Source: Dipteronia dyeriana
Lineage: Eukaryota; Streptophyta; Magnoliopsida; Sapindales; Sapindaceae
Assembly: GCA_032871835.1 (NCBI GenBank)
Contig: CM065300.1
Coordinates: 112,961,088-113,025,087, forward strand
Direction of reading: 5' to 3'
Length of the DNA stretch: 64,000 bases
A program made the position numbers and the translations under genes. Below are positions 22,952 to 34,641 of this stretch, in pieces. The notes below the pieces were generated by a model. The model worked only from the letters and a program-made list of their open reading frames with translations. It did not search any database and was not told the origin of the DNA. Numbering within the stretch: position 1 is the stretch's first letter; each line of letters begins with the position of its first letter.

Positions 22952-23461
22952 TGAAAATACAAACACGGTTAAATGCTCAACGCTAACCTAGAGGGGGGGG
23001 TGAATAGGTTAGACACCTTTTTCGACTCCCTTAGAAACAAACAAAAGTTTGTCCCTCTAGATTGCTTGTATCACAATATATATATATATATATCAATTAA
23101 AGACACTTAATCAATATATAAAACAAGTAAAGTGTGATACAAACAAGTAATTGTAACACATACACAATCTATATTATAGAAAGGAAGTCAACTTACATAA
23201 AGAGTTCTATCCATAGTATTCAAATAACAAATACAAATATAAAAGAGATAGAGATAGGGAAAAGTTGATACAAGATATAATGTGGTAAACCTCCGAAGAG
23301 GAAACATCCACGGGTTAGCAACCACCGTTAAACAAAATGCACTAGTAGATAAGACAAGTACAATCTCTCAAGTGACCCCTTCACCTAGAAACTACCCTCC
23401 TATCCTACTCATGAAGATGCCGCCCTCTTGCTTAATAATCCGAGGCCTCACACCTCTTATC
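22952..23461 (-). mobile_element. E1 5' LTR, 3'-terminal 510 bp only
   Basis: Matches 15028-15547 of the complete LTR closely, then stops abruptly inside the 85-bp repeat array. The first 2.07 kb of this LTR is not adjacent. A fragment covering exactly that missing portion lies at 42503-44571 in the opposite orientation, which indicates an inversion breakpoint here. Confidence 0.85.
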
Positions 23462-23462
23462 A
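23461..23462. other. Left inversion breakpoint (E1 LTR joined to A LTR)
   Basis: CACCTCTTATCAA of the E1 LTR runs into TTGATAAAGGACTTC of the A LTR. Neither side is an LTR terminus, so this is not a transposition junction. One to three bases at the join are ambiguous. Confidence 0.75.
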
Positions 23463-25197
23463 ATTGATAAAGGACTTCATTTATAGATATGGACATCATG
23501 GCTCCATTTATTAAATGTGAGTAGAATATAATCATATAAATATTTTGAGGTATTGGATATTAATCTTAACGTTAAGTTTTCAATAGTGTCTATTGAAACA
23601 TGGCTTCTGGACAAGTTAAAATAACCAAGTTTAAAATATTGTCATATGAGTAAATATGGTAACTAGGAGAGCTATAGGCGGTCTATGAGCTCTTGGCGAT
23701 TACTTATATTTTTCACAAGGATACACTATCTTTAATAAGATTGTCTAGGGTACGAATGAGGAACATTAACTTATTCTATCTTTATTTAAGAGTTCAATTT
23801 TAGTTCTTTAGTGGAATGAACTAAAATTAATAGATCGAACCAAAGTGAATCGTTTGTTGATTGTGATTAGGTTATGTCTATTAAAGCTTAAATTTAGATA
23901 GCCCACCAAGATCCCCAATCCACCTGAACTTGCATGGATCACTTGATATATTCTACCGGACAACTTTCAGGGTCCATCTAGAATTGTTTTAGGGTTGCGA
24001 TAAGCATTCAATTAATACATTAAGAATATAATTTGCACATTTTAATTAAATGAGTTGTTCAATTATATTAACATATTAATTTAAGGCATGTGGACTTGTT
24101 TCTTTTTTAGTAAGAATGGATCTAGTTCATATGTAGACTTTTTGTTAAAGTTCATTGTATTAAATAAAATGGAAAAGAAATATGTGGCCCATGTATTTGG
24201 CTTGGGCGGCAAGGGATAAGTTGGTTAGCCTAGTAATTGTATTATTTTATTATTTAATTAAATAGAAATTAAATATTTAAATTATTTATTTATTTAAGTA
24301 AGTAGTCAAAATCCTTTTCTAACTAGAAGAAGGTCTCTTAGTGTCATACTATTGTTGGTAGTATGATAAGTGTCAAAGACTTTATGTGATAAGTAGATAA
24401 ATAAAATGATTTATTTAATCTAATCAAATTAGGAAGTATTTGATATCTATCAAAACTCCAATTAACAATTGGTGAAATTAGGAAGTTTTTGATAATGTTA
24501 CAATTTAATTAATATTCAATAATGATTATTGGATATTACACTTATGAGTTGGGATTAGGTTGAACTAAGATTGATAGGATTTTTGGTGGAATAGGAATTC
24601 TTTTTTTATAAGAGGATTTCGGCCACATCTATAAATCTATCTAAGGAGTTCATCCAACATGTAATTCTAAGAGAGAGTTTTTGTTAAAAAAATCATTCCA
24701 CTCATAGAACAAGTGTGTAGAATTCGGCCAAGAGGAAGAAAGAGAAAGAGCGTTTTTGTTTTCGATAGTGTACTAGTAGCTTTTATATCAAAAGGCTTTT
24801 GTGCACAATACCGGAACGAGTTCACGCGAGTTTCGATCAAGTAGATTGAGAATTCACAAGTGACCAATCGTTTTTTGTTTTCTCTAGGAGGGTTATTGTG
24901 ACTAACAAAAGAAAAAGGTTTTTGTTTCTCTTTCATCAGGTACACAATTCGAAGAAAGGGAGCCAACACTCCTAAGTGATCCACGTTCATGATTGGATAA
25001 GAAGATCTAGCAAATTCAAATCAACGCAATATCAATCGTCACGTATAAAAGGTATGAAGGTATGCTACTTTTGTTATTTATTAATTAATCAAAGGGTTAA
25101 ATCGCTTTTCTTTAAAGGTAAATTTTTGAAATATACTAAACCTATTTTTTGCTTTTACGGTGCATATATACATATATATTTATTTATTTTTCCTACA
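23462..25197 (+). mobile_element. Element A (long-LTR copia), 5' LTR, 3' three-quarters
   Basis: Matches 31198-32934 (A's own 3' LTR) and ends ...TTTTTCCTACA directly before a primer-binding site. A TATA box CTATAAAT lies at 24629-24636. The first 540 bases of the LTR are missing here and lie in reverse orientation at 44572-45102, plus about 16-21 bases at 53641-53661. Confidence 0.85.
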
Positions 25198-25212
25198 ATT
25201 GGTATCAGAGTC
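25198..25212 (+). promoter_or_regulatory. Primer-binding site of element A
   Basis: ATTGGTATCAGAGTC follows the LTR terminus and is complementary to initiator methionine tRNA, as in other plant copia elements. Confidence 0.85.
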
Positions 25213-26522
25213 TAGTTGTACCCCTGATTAATTAATGTATTAATACATGGAACTATTTATTTTTATTGTAAATATGCATATTTTAGAAAGATATGCCACT
25301 CTAGGTATTCACATATATAATTACATTGGATGTATGGATATATGTATGTTTTATAATATGGTTTGTTATTGCTTGATTTTGGTCCTAGAATTTCAATGTA
25401 ATTTTATTTTGGAATTGTGACAAGAATGATGGTCTATCATCACCATAATTCCCTTATTTGTAGTTGCTAATTTTTTTTTTATTTTGTAAAATTTCTACTG
25501 TAATACATTCAAGTTTCAAAGAATCAAAGAGTAGAAGAATTAGAAGCAAGAAAAAAAAGGAAGTGACGGCACCCGAGAGCATTATAAGGCAACAAACGTG
25601 CACGTGACATAGCGCACAACTACTCTTGTTACGGTGCGGCCGTCCAAAAGGGTTGTGCTCTTGCGCACGCCTTTGTGTGGCAGCAAAGAAGTTGCGCACG
25701 GGGGAGCCGTCCAAGCCTTCAGGCTTGCAAGTGCCCGGTCACGAGACTTTTGGACGGATGCTGCATTGAGGACTTGTTCGCCAAGATAGGATTAAGGTTT
25801 TTGTTTTTCCAAACAAATATAATTTACTTGCTTTTCTAGGATGGAACAAAATTGTGGCAATTTTTTCCCGTAAATATTACAATATTTGTTATTGTTTGAT
25901 AAAATGTCGTATAGAAAGGAGTTCCACTCATATATCTCTTTTAGTATGAACATGCATTGAATGATTTAGGTTTCTAATTGGCATCCAGATAAATTGGTAA
26001 ATCATTCTATGGAATTCCATCACACGCCTTAAACAATTGAGTGGGAGAAGGTGTTTGGAACACCTATGACCCCTAGGTTAAGTTGAGCTTTATGTGTCAT
26101 GCGATAACCCCTTAAGGGTGTATCCATGAATGGAATTTAGCAAGATACTTCCTTACAATGATAGACTAAACAATTGACTTAAGCAAAATCTACTCACAAA
26201 GGAGGGATTTTTGTGAGGGAATATATTGAAGGTTGATAACTTGGTAACACACTCAATGTGGTTTTATTGATATCCTCCCAAGAGTTCTTGTCAATAAAAT
26301 CGTAAGGCTAAATTGATAACGCTAGTTGTTATGTCAGCAATTAGGTGAGACCTAGTCCAACTACTAAATGGTACGAACTCCCAAAGGGGGTGTGACATTT
26401 ATGGGTGTTGGATTACCATTCAACTTTACGATTGCATTATTTTATTTAACTCAAGATAAATATTCGAAAGTGCTTTATCATGATTGTTTACTTATATATA
26501 ATTTTTGTTTCAAAAAGAAATC
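25213..26522 (+). other. Element A untranslated leader
   Basis: Non-coding leader between primer site and gag. It matches the leader of element F (62887-64000). A GC-rich patch (about 25565-25770) stands out in AT-rich surroundings, and the corresponding patch in F differs strongly in sequence. Confidence 0.7.
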
Positions 26523-27300
26523 ATGACCTCATCTCTAATCAACATCCTGAAAGATAATACTTTAACTGGTGATAATTATATCACATGGAAAAGGAAAATT
26601 GAGCTATTGTTGCAATCAGAAAAGCATAAGTTCATTCTATCTACTCCTAAACCACCTACTCCTAATGATAACTCTACTAGGGTACAAAGAGGCAAGTATG
26701 AGCAGTGGGTATCTTCAGATGTAATGGGTAAATGTTACATTATGGTCACCATCTCCAATGTGTTACAACAGCAACATGAAAGAATGAAGAATGTTGTTGA
26801 TATAATGATGTCTTTAGATGAGATGTTTGCTATGAGGTCCAAGACGACTAAGAGAGAGACAGTGACTGCTTTCATGAATCTTAAGATGAAACCAGGACAG
26901 ACTATGAAAGATCACATGCTGAAAGTCATAGCACATCTCAATATTGCTAAAATCAATGGTGTTGAGATAAATGGTGAGACAGAAATTGACATGATTGTCA
27001 ACTCACTATTAGTTTCCTTTGATCAGTTCAAGTTGGGCTACACCTTGTACAGTAAGGAATACACCTTGTAAGGCCTGATGCAAGATGTTCAAAATGCTAA
27101 AAATATTCTTGTGAATAGCAGGGGTCAAGAGATTCATATGGTTGGTAAATTTGCTACTGTTAAGACCCGTAAGAACGTCAAGAAACAACAGAAGAAAAAG
27201 CAACTTGGGCCTACCAAGAAAGAGATGAAGAAAGTAACCAAGATCAAAGAGAAGTAATTCCTTTGTGGTGAAAAGGGACATTTGAAAAGAAATTACCCAA
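26523..27300 (+). pseudogene. Element A gag (copia)
   Basis: The ATG at 26523 opens a frame that reads as copia gag: LINILKDNTLTGDNYITWKR, AMRSKTTKRETVTAFMNLKM, MKDHMLKVIAHLNIA. This is the UBN2 gag core. It stops at 27069-27071 right after YTL. The same frame continues with LMQDVQNAKNILV and a basic region, then a stop near 27255. A zinc knuckle is recognisable as CGEKGHLKRNYP, in which the third cysteine of the family pattern is replaced. It is thus inactivated by several stops but easily recognised. Confidence 0.85.
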
Positions 27301-30300
27301 AGTCCTAGAACATTAAGGAAGAAGTGGTTACAGGAAAGGAAAATACTGAATAAGAATAAATTCAACTTACCCTTAGGCAATAGAGTTTTAGTTACTGCCT
27401 GTGCAATGAGAAATATTAGAGTTATTTTAGATTCTAGTAGGCATTTGGATTTAACAACCATTTATTATTTACCTCAATTCAAGAGGAATTTAATTTTAGT
27501 TTCTTGCTTAAATAAATTTGGGGTATTCGGTTACTTTTAATTAAAGTTTTATTATTAGTAGGAATGACAAATTTGTTTGCAAAGGTACATTGGAAAACAG
27601 TTTATTCCATTTGCAAAGAAACATCTCTCACTTGTTAGACATGGAATCAACATAACCTAATCATAAAAGAGTAAAATTATCAAAAGATGAAACCTACCTA
27701 TGACATTTGCGCCTAGGTCATATTAACCTTGATAGGATTAAAAGATTGGTTAGTGACGGACCTTTAAGTGACTTAAAGTTTGATGATCTACCAACTTGTG
27801 AATCTTGACTGAAAGGTAAGATGACCAAAAGATCATTCACGACCAAAGGCATAAGAGCCACTGAATGTTTCAGATTAACACACACTGATGTATGTGGTCG
27901 TATAAGCATTCAAGCTAGAGGATGATATGAGTACTTTATCACTTTCATAGATGATTACTCGAGATCTATTTATGTGAATCTCATGAGACATAGGTCGGAT
28001 GCTTTTGACATGTTCAAATCATTCAAATCTGAAGTAGAACATTAGCTTGAGAAACACATAAAATCTTGAGATCTGATCATGGTAAAGAATATTTGTCAGA
28101 ATGAACGAAGCAATGCAAGACCAAGCTATATAATAGGGGCTCACCATATCTAGTGAGTTTCAACTATATCTTATTGATAATGAAATAATTTCTCAGTTCT
28201 CTGCACCAAGAACTCCTCAACGAAACGAGGTGGCAGAAATGAGAAATATGACTCTCTTAGACACGGTTAGGTCTATCTTGAGTTATTCAACACTTCCTAA
28301 TTCTTTTTGAGGATATGCTTTACAAACTGCTATATACATTCTAAACGATGTACCATCTAAGTCATTTCCTAAAACACAACATGAGTTGTGGACTGGGCAA
28401 AATTCTAGTTTGCAATACTTAAGGATATTTGGATGTTCTACGCATGTGTTAAATGGAAAGACATAAAAGATGAAGTCCCGTTAAAAAACATGCATATTTG
28501 TAGGATATCCAAAAGGAATTAAAGGATATTAATTCTACAGTCCTTCAAATCTTAAAGTATTTGTTTCGACAAATGCTAAATTTCTGGAAAAGGACTAATG
28601 AATGATTCTGTACCTAAGAGTAGAATTGCCCTGAATGAGTTTTCAAGAAATACAAATCCACAACCTAGCCTAATCCTAAGTTCTGCACCGTCACAAGATC
28701 AATGACCTACGATTCCTCATCGTAGTGGGAGGGTTAGTGTTCAACCCGAGAGATACATTGGTCTATGAGATTTAGTGGAGTATCTCTCGGATGACGATGA
28801 TCCTTACACATACAACGAAGTCTTATCTCTTGTAGACTTGCCTAAAGGGATAAAACTTATTGGGTACAAGTGGGTATACAAGGGGAATTGAGGTATGGAT
28901 GGTAATATGGAAACTTTTAAAGCTAGATTGGTAGCTAAAGGTTACACACAGAAGGAAGGTATCGATTACGAGGAAACCTTCTCTCCTATGGCCATGCTTA
29001 AATCCATTAGGATACTCTTGTCCATTGCAGCACCTCTAGTTCTAGATATTTGGCAAATGGACGTCGAGACAGCTTTCCTTAATGGAAGTCTTGACAAAAA
29101 CATCTATATGATGTAAGCATATGAATTCATTGAAAAAGGCTATGAAGAAAGAGTATGAAAGTTGCAAAGATCCATAAATGGACTAAAGCAAACATCCAGA
29201 TCTTGGAACATATGGTTCGATCAAGCTGTGAAATTTTTTGGATTTATTTAAAACCTTGATGAACCCTGTGTATACAAAATGATCAAGGGTGAAAAGATGG
29301 TTTTTCTAGTTCTTTACATTGATGATATACTACACATCTAAAACGATGTAGGTGTATTGACATCAGTAAAATAATTTGATATGAAGGACTTAGGATAAAC
29401 AAGTTATATTCTTTGTATCCAAGTAATAAGGGATAGAAAGAATAGAACGATTGCATTATCCCAAGCATCATACATAGATAAAATCTTGTTTATGTTCTCC
29501 ATGTAAGATTCCAAGAAAGTTATGTTACCTTCAGACATAGAATCAAACTTTCTAAGTAACAAGTTCCTAAGAATGAGCATGAAGAGCAATTCATGAGTAG
29601 GGTTCCATATGCCTCGACAGTTGGAAGTCTCATGTATGCAATGCTTTGCACTACACCAGATATTTGTTCTGCAGTTGACATTGTTAGCAGGTTTCAATCC
29701 AAATCTGGTCCTGGTCACCGGACGACAGTCAAGCATATTCTTAAGTATCTCAAGAGAACAAGAGAGTATATGCTTGTATACTCTAGACTAGAGGGGAATT
29801 AATTCCCATTGGGTATACATATTCTGATTTCCAATCGGATTCTGACTTCAGGAGATTGACATCAGGATCTATGTTTACACTTAGACGAGGAGCATTCGTA
29901 TGGACGAGTATCAAGCAATCCTGTATAACTGATTCTACCATGGAAGCTGAGTATGTTGCCTCATGCGAAGCTACTAAAGAGACTGTCTGGCTCAGCCAAT
30001 TCTTGAATGACTTGGAAGTGGTTCCTGTTGTAAATGAGCAGATCACTATCTATTGTTATAAAAGTGGAGCAATGGTTAATTCGAGAGAACCAAGAAGTCA
30101 TAAGAGAGGGAAACACATTGAAATAAAATATCACCTTCTGAGGAAAATTGTGCATAGGGGTGACGTGACGATTACCAAGATCGCATCAGCAGATAATCTA
30201 GCAGATCCCTTTACAAAGGCTCTTCCACAAAAGTGTTTTGATGGGCATCTAGAGAATATGCAGAGCATTATCTACTGTGACAACAGAGGAGCAGTGGCTA

Positions 30301-30480
30301 ATTCTAGAGAACCAAGAAATCATAAGAGTGGGAAACACACTGAAAGGGAGTATCACCTTATAAGGGAGATTGTGCATAGCGGTGATGTGACGATTACAAA
30401 GATCGTGTTAGTATAAAATCTAGTGGATCCATTCACAAAGGATATACCACAAAAGAGTTTGATGGGCACTTAAAGAACAT
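27301..30480 (+). pseudogene. Element A pol (protease, integrase, RT, RNase H), decayed
   Basis: Order Pr-Int-RT-RH identifies copia. Remnants: FKRNLILVSCLNKFG (protease end), WHLRLGHINLDRIKRL-like GAG-pre-integrase (about 27710), YFITFIDDYSRSIYVNLM (integrase, about 27930), TPQRNEVAEMRN (about 28210), [20 protein letters not shown] and [11 protein letters not shown] (RT, 28930-29090), LYIDDIL (RT active site, about 29320), SIKQSCITDSTMEAEYVA (RNase H, about 29910) and KGVDVTI-like ends. At least a dozen stops and several frame changes are present. The RNase H tail is duplicated (see separate entry). It cannot encode a working polyprotein. Confidence 0.9.
30048..30480 (+). repeat. Diverged tandem duplication of RNase H tail in element A
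   Basis: The block from YCYKSGAMVNSREPRSHKRG to DPFTKALPQK recurs 222 bp downstream as YCDNRGAVANSREPRNHKSG to DPFTKDIPQK. The two copies differ at many sites (I estimate around 15%), so either the duplication is old or the second came from a related element by template switching. Confidence 0.85.
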
Positions 30481-30641
30481 GGGAATGAGAGATATGACAC
30501 ACTTGCTATATCACAAGTGGAAGATTGTTAGGATTATGTTCAAAAGCAAGATTTTGATGGGCACTTAAAGAACATGGGAATGAGAGATATGACACACTTG
30601 CTATATCGTAAGCGGGAGATTGTTAGGATTATGTTCAAAAG
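30447..30641 (+). repeat. 95-bp direct duplication spanning polypurine tract and LTR start
   Basis: GATGGGCACTTAAAGAACAT occurs at 30461 and 30556. Each copy runs through a purine tract (GTGGAAGAT or GCGGGAGAT) and into TGTTAGGATTATGTTC, the LTR start. The copies differ at only two or three bases. As a result element A has two polypurine tracts and a 17-22 bp false LTR start at 30526. Confidence 0.9.
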
Positions 30642-32934
30642 CAAGAGTGTAATAGTGTATTTGACATTCTTTTCTTATTAACAAAGTAATTCCTAGTTTA
30701 ACAAATCTTGTAACATTTATAGTTTAATTATTACAACTGTCAAAAGTAAATAAGCATAAGGTCAAAAGACTTTGAGAAAATAATAATTGTTCGTACATTT
30801 TGATATGTATATGGTTGACATAATTCTTTAGTTAGTCTTAAACAATATTAAAAAATTAAGATAAAGGTTATGCGCCCTGACTTTGTTAAAGTTGTAGATT
30901 CTTTTGTTAGCAATTGAGTGGGATCAAATGTGTTATGATGAGTTTAAAATCATCAGAGTGTAATGCCTTTGGGCAAATGAATCTAGTGCACTAGGTGCAT
31001 TTAATTGGATCGCAATGATATACTTTATCCAGAACCATCAGTGGATAAAAGTTTTCACTTAAGGACAATTGGAGAGTCTATTTCAATCCTGAGGTAAATG
31101 ATGGACTTAAGGTCACAAGTGATATCATTTGAGGATCAATGAGTACGGTTATATAGCATAGTCTATCTTCGATGGTTTGATGGTATTCATTTGTTAATAG
31201 ATAAAGGACTTCATTTATAGATATGGGATCGTGGCTCCATTTATTAAATATGATAGGAATATAATCATATGAATATTTTGAGGTATTGGATATAACATAT
31301 TAATGTTAATTTTTCAATAGTGTCTACTGAAACAAGGCTTCTAGACCTGTCAAAATATCCCAGTTCGAAATATGGTCATATGAATAAATATGGTTTTTAG
31401 GAGAGCTATAGGTGGTCTATGAGCTCTTGACGATTACTTATATTTTCACGAGGATAAACTATCTCCAATAAGATTGTCTAGGGTACGAATGAGGAACATT
31501 AACCCATTTTAGCTTTATTTAAGAGTTCGATTGTAGTTCTTTTATGGAATGAGCTAAAATTAATAGATCAAACCAAATTGAATCGTTTGTTGATTGTGGT
31601 TAGGTCATGTCTACTGAAGCTTAAATTTAGATAGCCCGTAAAGATCCCCAATCTACACGAACTTGCATAGATCACTTGATATATTCTACCAGACTACTTT
31701 CATGGTCCATCTAGAATTGTTTTAGGAGTGCGATAAGCATTCAATTAATACTTTAAGAATATAATTTGCACATTTTAATAAAATGGGCTGCAAAATTATA
31801 TAAATGTATTAATTTAAGGCATGTGGACTTGTTTCTTTTTTGGTAAGAATGGGTCTAGTTCATATGTGGACTTTTTATTAAAATCAAATGGATTTAATAA
31901 AATGGAAAAACAATATATGGCCCATGTATTTGGCCTGGGAAGCAAGGGCTAAGTTTGTTAGCCAAGTTATTGTTTTATTTTATTATTTAATTAATTAGAA
32001 ATTAATTTATTGGCTTAATTAATTATTTAACTAGAAGGTCAAAATCCTTTTCGAACTTGGAGAATGTCTCTTAATGTCATACTATTGTTGGTAGTATGAT
32101 AAGTATCAAATACTTTATTTGATAAGTAGATAAAGAAAATGATTTATTTAATCTAATCAAATTAGAAAGTATTTGATATCTATCAAAACTCTAATTGACA
32201 ATTGATCAAATTAGAAAGTTTTTGATAAGGTCCCAATTTAATTAATATTCAATAATGATTATTGGTTTATACACTTATGAATTGGGATTAGGTTGAACTA
32301 AGATTGATAGGATTTTTGGTAGAGTGATAATTCTATTTTTATAAGAAACTTTCGGCAAACTCTATAAATTTATCTAAGGAGTTCAGCCAATGTATAATTC
32401 TAAGAGAGAGTTTTTGTTAAAAAATAATAATTCATCCCACAGAAAGAACAAGTGTGTAGAATTCGACAAAGAGGAAGAAAAAGATATAGCGTTTTTGTTT
32501 TCGATAGTGAACTACCAGTTTTTACATCAAATGGCTTTTGTGCACAATATCGAAACCGGTTCACTCGAGTTTCGATCAAATAGATTTAGAATTCACAAGT
32601 TACCAAACGTTCCTTGTTTTCCCTAGGAGAGTTATTGTGACTAACAAAAGAAAAGGTTATCGTTTCTCCATCCTTAGGTTCACAATACAATGAAAATGAG
32701 CCCACACTCTTAGGTGATCCACATTCATGATTGGATTGGAGGATCTTAGGGATTCAAATCAATGCAACATCAATCGTCACATGTAAAAGGTATGATACTT
32801 TTATTATATATTAGTTAATCAAAGGGTTAAGATCGCTCTTCTATAAAGGAACTTTTTTGAAATATACTAAACCTATTTTTCGATTCCGCGGCACATATAT
32901 TCATATATATAAATATATAATTATTTTTCCTACA
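30621..32934 (+). mobile_element. Element A 3' LTR, complete
   Basis: 2314 bp from TGTTAGGATTATG to ...TTTTTCCTACA, with a TATA box CTATAAAT at 32362-32369. It is followed by GTTAG, whose reverse complement CTAAC matches CTAAG at 53662-53666 at 4 of 5 positions, the predicted target duplication once the inversion is undone. Confidence 0.9.
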
Positions 32935-33453
32935 GTTAGTGTGTTAGTTTCTCTTTTTGGCATCCCTATACAGGGCAATGCACGGGTAATTGCATTGGTA
33001 GGCTACCCGCGTATCTTGGTCTGATGTCTCTCTATGTCTAGTGCTTTGCGTAGGCACATGCATTAGCACTGCACAAGTAAGTGTATGGGTAGGTACCCAC
33101 GCAATACCCACGTACTCGTTCAGTACCCGCATAATGGGTTTGGGAGGCTTTTTGGAGTTCCGATGTCGGGCACAACCGTAGGTCGTGTGTGGGTCTTATC
33201 CACGCACTGTGCTGTCTCAATGCAGTTTCGGGTTTTCCTCAGCTTTGTTTTTTCACACCCTTATATATTCATCTTCTTCTCTCAAACTTCTACTAAGAGT
33301 CTAGAATTCATTGTTTTAATGAGAGAAAGTATTTCCATAGTAAGGGAGACTCCCAAGAAGTGATCTTTACTCAACAAAACTTCCATCCATGAGCATCTAT
33401 CATCTCACAAGCATCACCTCATCATGGATTCTTCAAGCTTTCATTGACAAGGT
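32935..33453 (+). mobile_element. Element H 3' LTR, middle segment (inverted with the 21-kb block)
   Basis: Non-coding sequence between A and C2. It carries a plausible core promoter on this strand (TTATATATTC, about 33253-33262, followed by a CT-rich start region), as expected for an LTR. Its two ends carry the target duplications of A (GTTAG) and C2 (AAGGT). When re-inverted it connects 11545 to 53662. GC-rich PERTURBED-looking frames around 32944-33220 are not gene-like. Confidence 0.6.
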
Positions 33454-33510
33454 TGTTGGAACCCCGTTCACCGGTAACGCAACGGAAATGAGTTTTAAAA
33501 TTTTTATACA
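33454..33510 (-). mobile_element. C2 solo LTR, last 57 bp
   Basis: Read on the minus strand this ends TTCCGTTGCGTTACC...GGTTCCAACA, a typical copia LTR terminus, followed by ACCTT. It is separated from the main C2 LTR by G1 and moved by the inversion. Confidence 0.6.
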
Positions 33511-34198
33511 TGTTGATGACGATTTTGGATTAATCCCCCGTCACACAATTAAAGCAAAGTAACATTTGATTGCAAACAAAAATAACGAGAAAATAAATGA
33601 TACGCTGGACTTTAGTGGTAAAACCCCAATGCGGGGAAACGTCCACGGTTGCCTAAGGCAGCAACTAGAAGTCACTATGCTGGAAAAAGATTACACACTC
33701 AAACAAGAAAGTTCTTATTGTTTAATAAAACTCTGACTTATTGGAGTCATAATCTTCTTCTTTCTCGTTCCAAGTTGATTGTATTCTAATTCTCAAATCT
33801 CTTGTGTAATCAGGACTTTGATGTCTATAAGGAAGTTTATTTCCTTATCAAAGTGCGCTTCTAGAAACCTTTCTCAAATCAAACTATTTTCTTGTGTATT
33901 TGGGTCGTGATCCTACTGAATCTGGATGTTATCCACGTGTCGCGCGTCTTATCGTTTGTTTTTCCCGACTATTCTTTTTTACCCGATCATCAATTCAACA
34001 TGACCCTGGCCCCGACCATCTTAACAACCCGATCGGTTTTTCTAACCCGACCATCTGTGTTATCTGAGTCGGGAGGAAACAGTCGGGTTTTCTAAGTCCT
34101 ACTTATGTTGACTTAATCTGATCGTCTTCTAGTGACGTGGTGCTTCCGACCCTATTCTTCTGTTGACGTGTCATATCACTTAGAAGTTTCCAATAACA
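33511..34198 (-). mobile_element. G1 3' LTR
   Basis: 688 bp, matching 13618-14404 in opposite orientation, with a deletion of about 100 bp in the R/U5 part. On the minus strand it runs from TGTTATTGGAAAC (34198) to ...CATCAACA (33511). No primer site follows it, so it is a 3' LTR, and no clear polypurine tract precedes it. Confidence 0.8.
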
Positions 34199-34641
34199 AC
34201 ACCAAATTAAACATACAAGACCGAGCATCTCGTTCGACATAGAACTCATTCGGTGAAGTATGATTAACTTATTTTTATTTTTCATCATGGTGCTCTTGAA
34301 TACTCATTTAATGCTTTGCGGCTCAACGTTAATGTAAATCACACTCATTTCGGCTGGCGCAATCATTTATCCCTTTTATTAAATTTTTGAATGGTGCGTT
34401 TTTTTTGTTCTGCTTGCACCTACCTCCACTCGCGTATGCGTGTTGGTATGATGTCACATACCCCTATATATAGCTCCAAAAAACTTTTTATTTTTCCTCA
34501 CGATTTCATAGTGACTCTCTTACTTCTGTTTTCCTATAGATTTTGGCTTTCCATCTTCAAACTTCTATGTTTTTATCACCTTCGCACACATCCCAGGTAT
34601 GGACCTAACTCTTAATTATCTTTATTTTGAGCTTCTTATGC
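34199..34641. other. G1 region between antisense ORF and 3' LTR
   Basis: Non-coding. On the plus strand it would be promoter and leader of the antisense ORF; a CCCCTATATATAGC sequence near 34461-34473 is a good TATA box for it. Confidence 0.5.
34461..34473 (+). promoter_or_regulatory. TATA box upstream of the G1 antisense ORF
   Basis: CCTATATATAGCTCC lies about 170 bp before the first methionine of the antisense frame and is followed by CT-rich sequence. This suggests the antisense ORF has its own promoter, independent of the LTR. It is an inference from sequence only. Confidence 0.45.

Noticed and set aside
32944..33363. GC-richer frames between A and C2
   Set aside because: They fall in the H LTR segment and on opposite strands; no family resemblance and no conservation signal.
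33511..34198. An independent solo gypsy LTR
   Set aside because: Its flank, when re-inverted, pairs with the flank of the LTR at 13618, and a gypsy interior with matching sense lies beside it, so it is the 3' LTR of G1.
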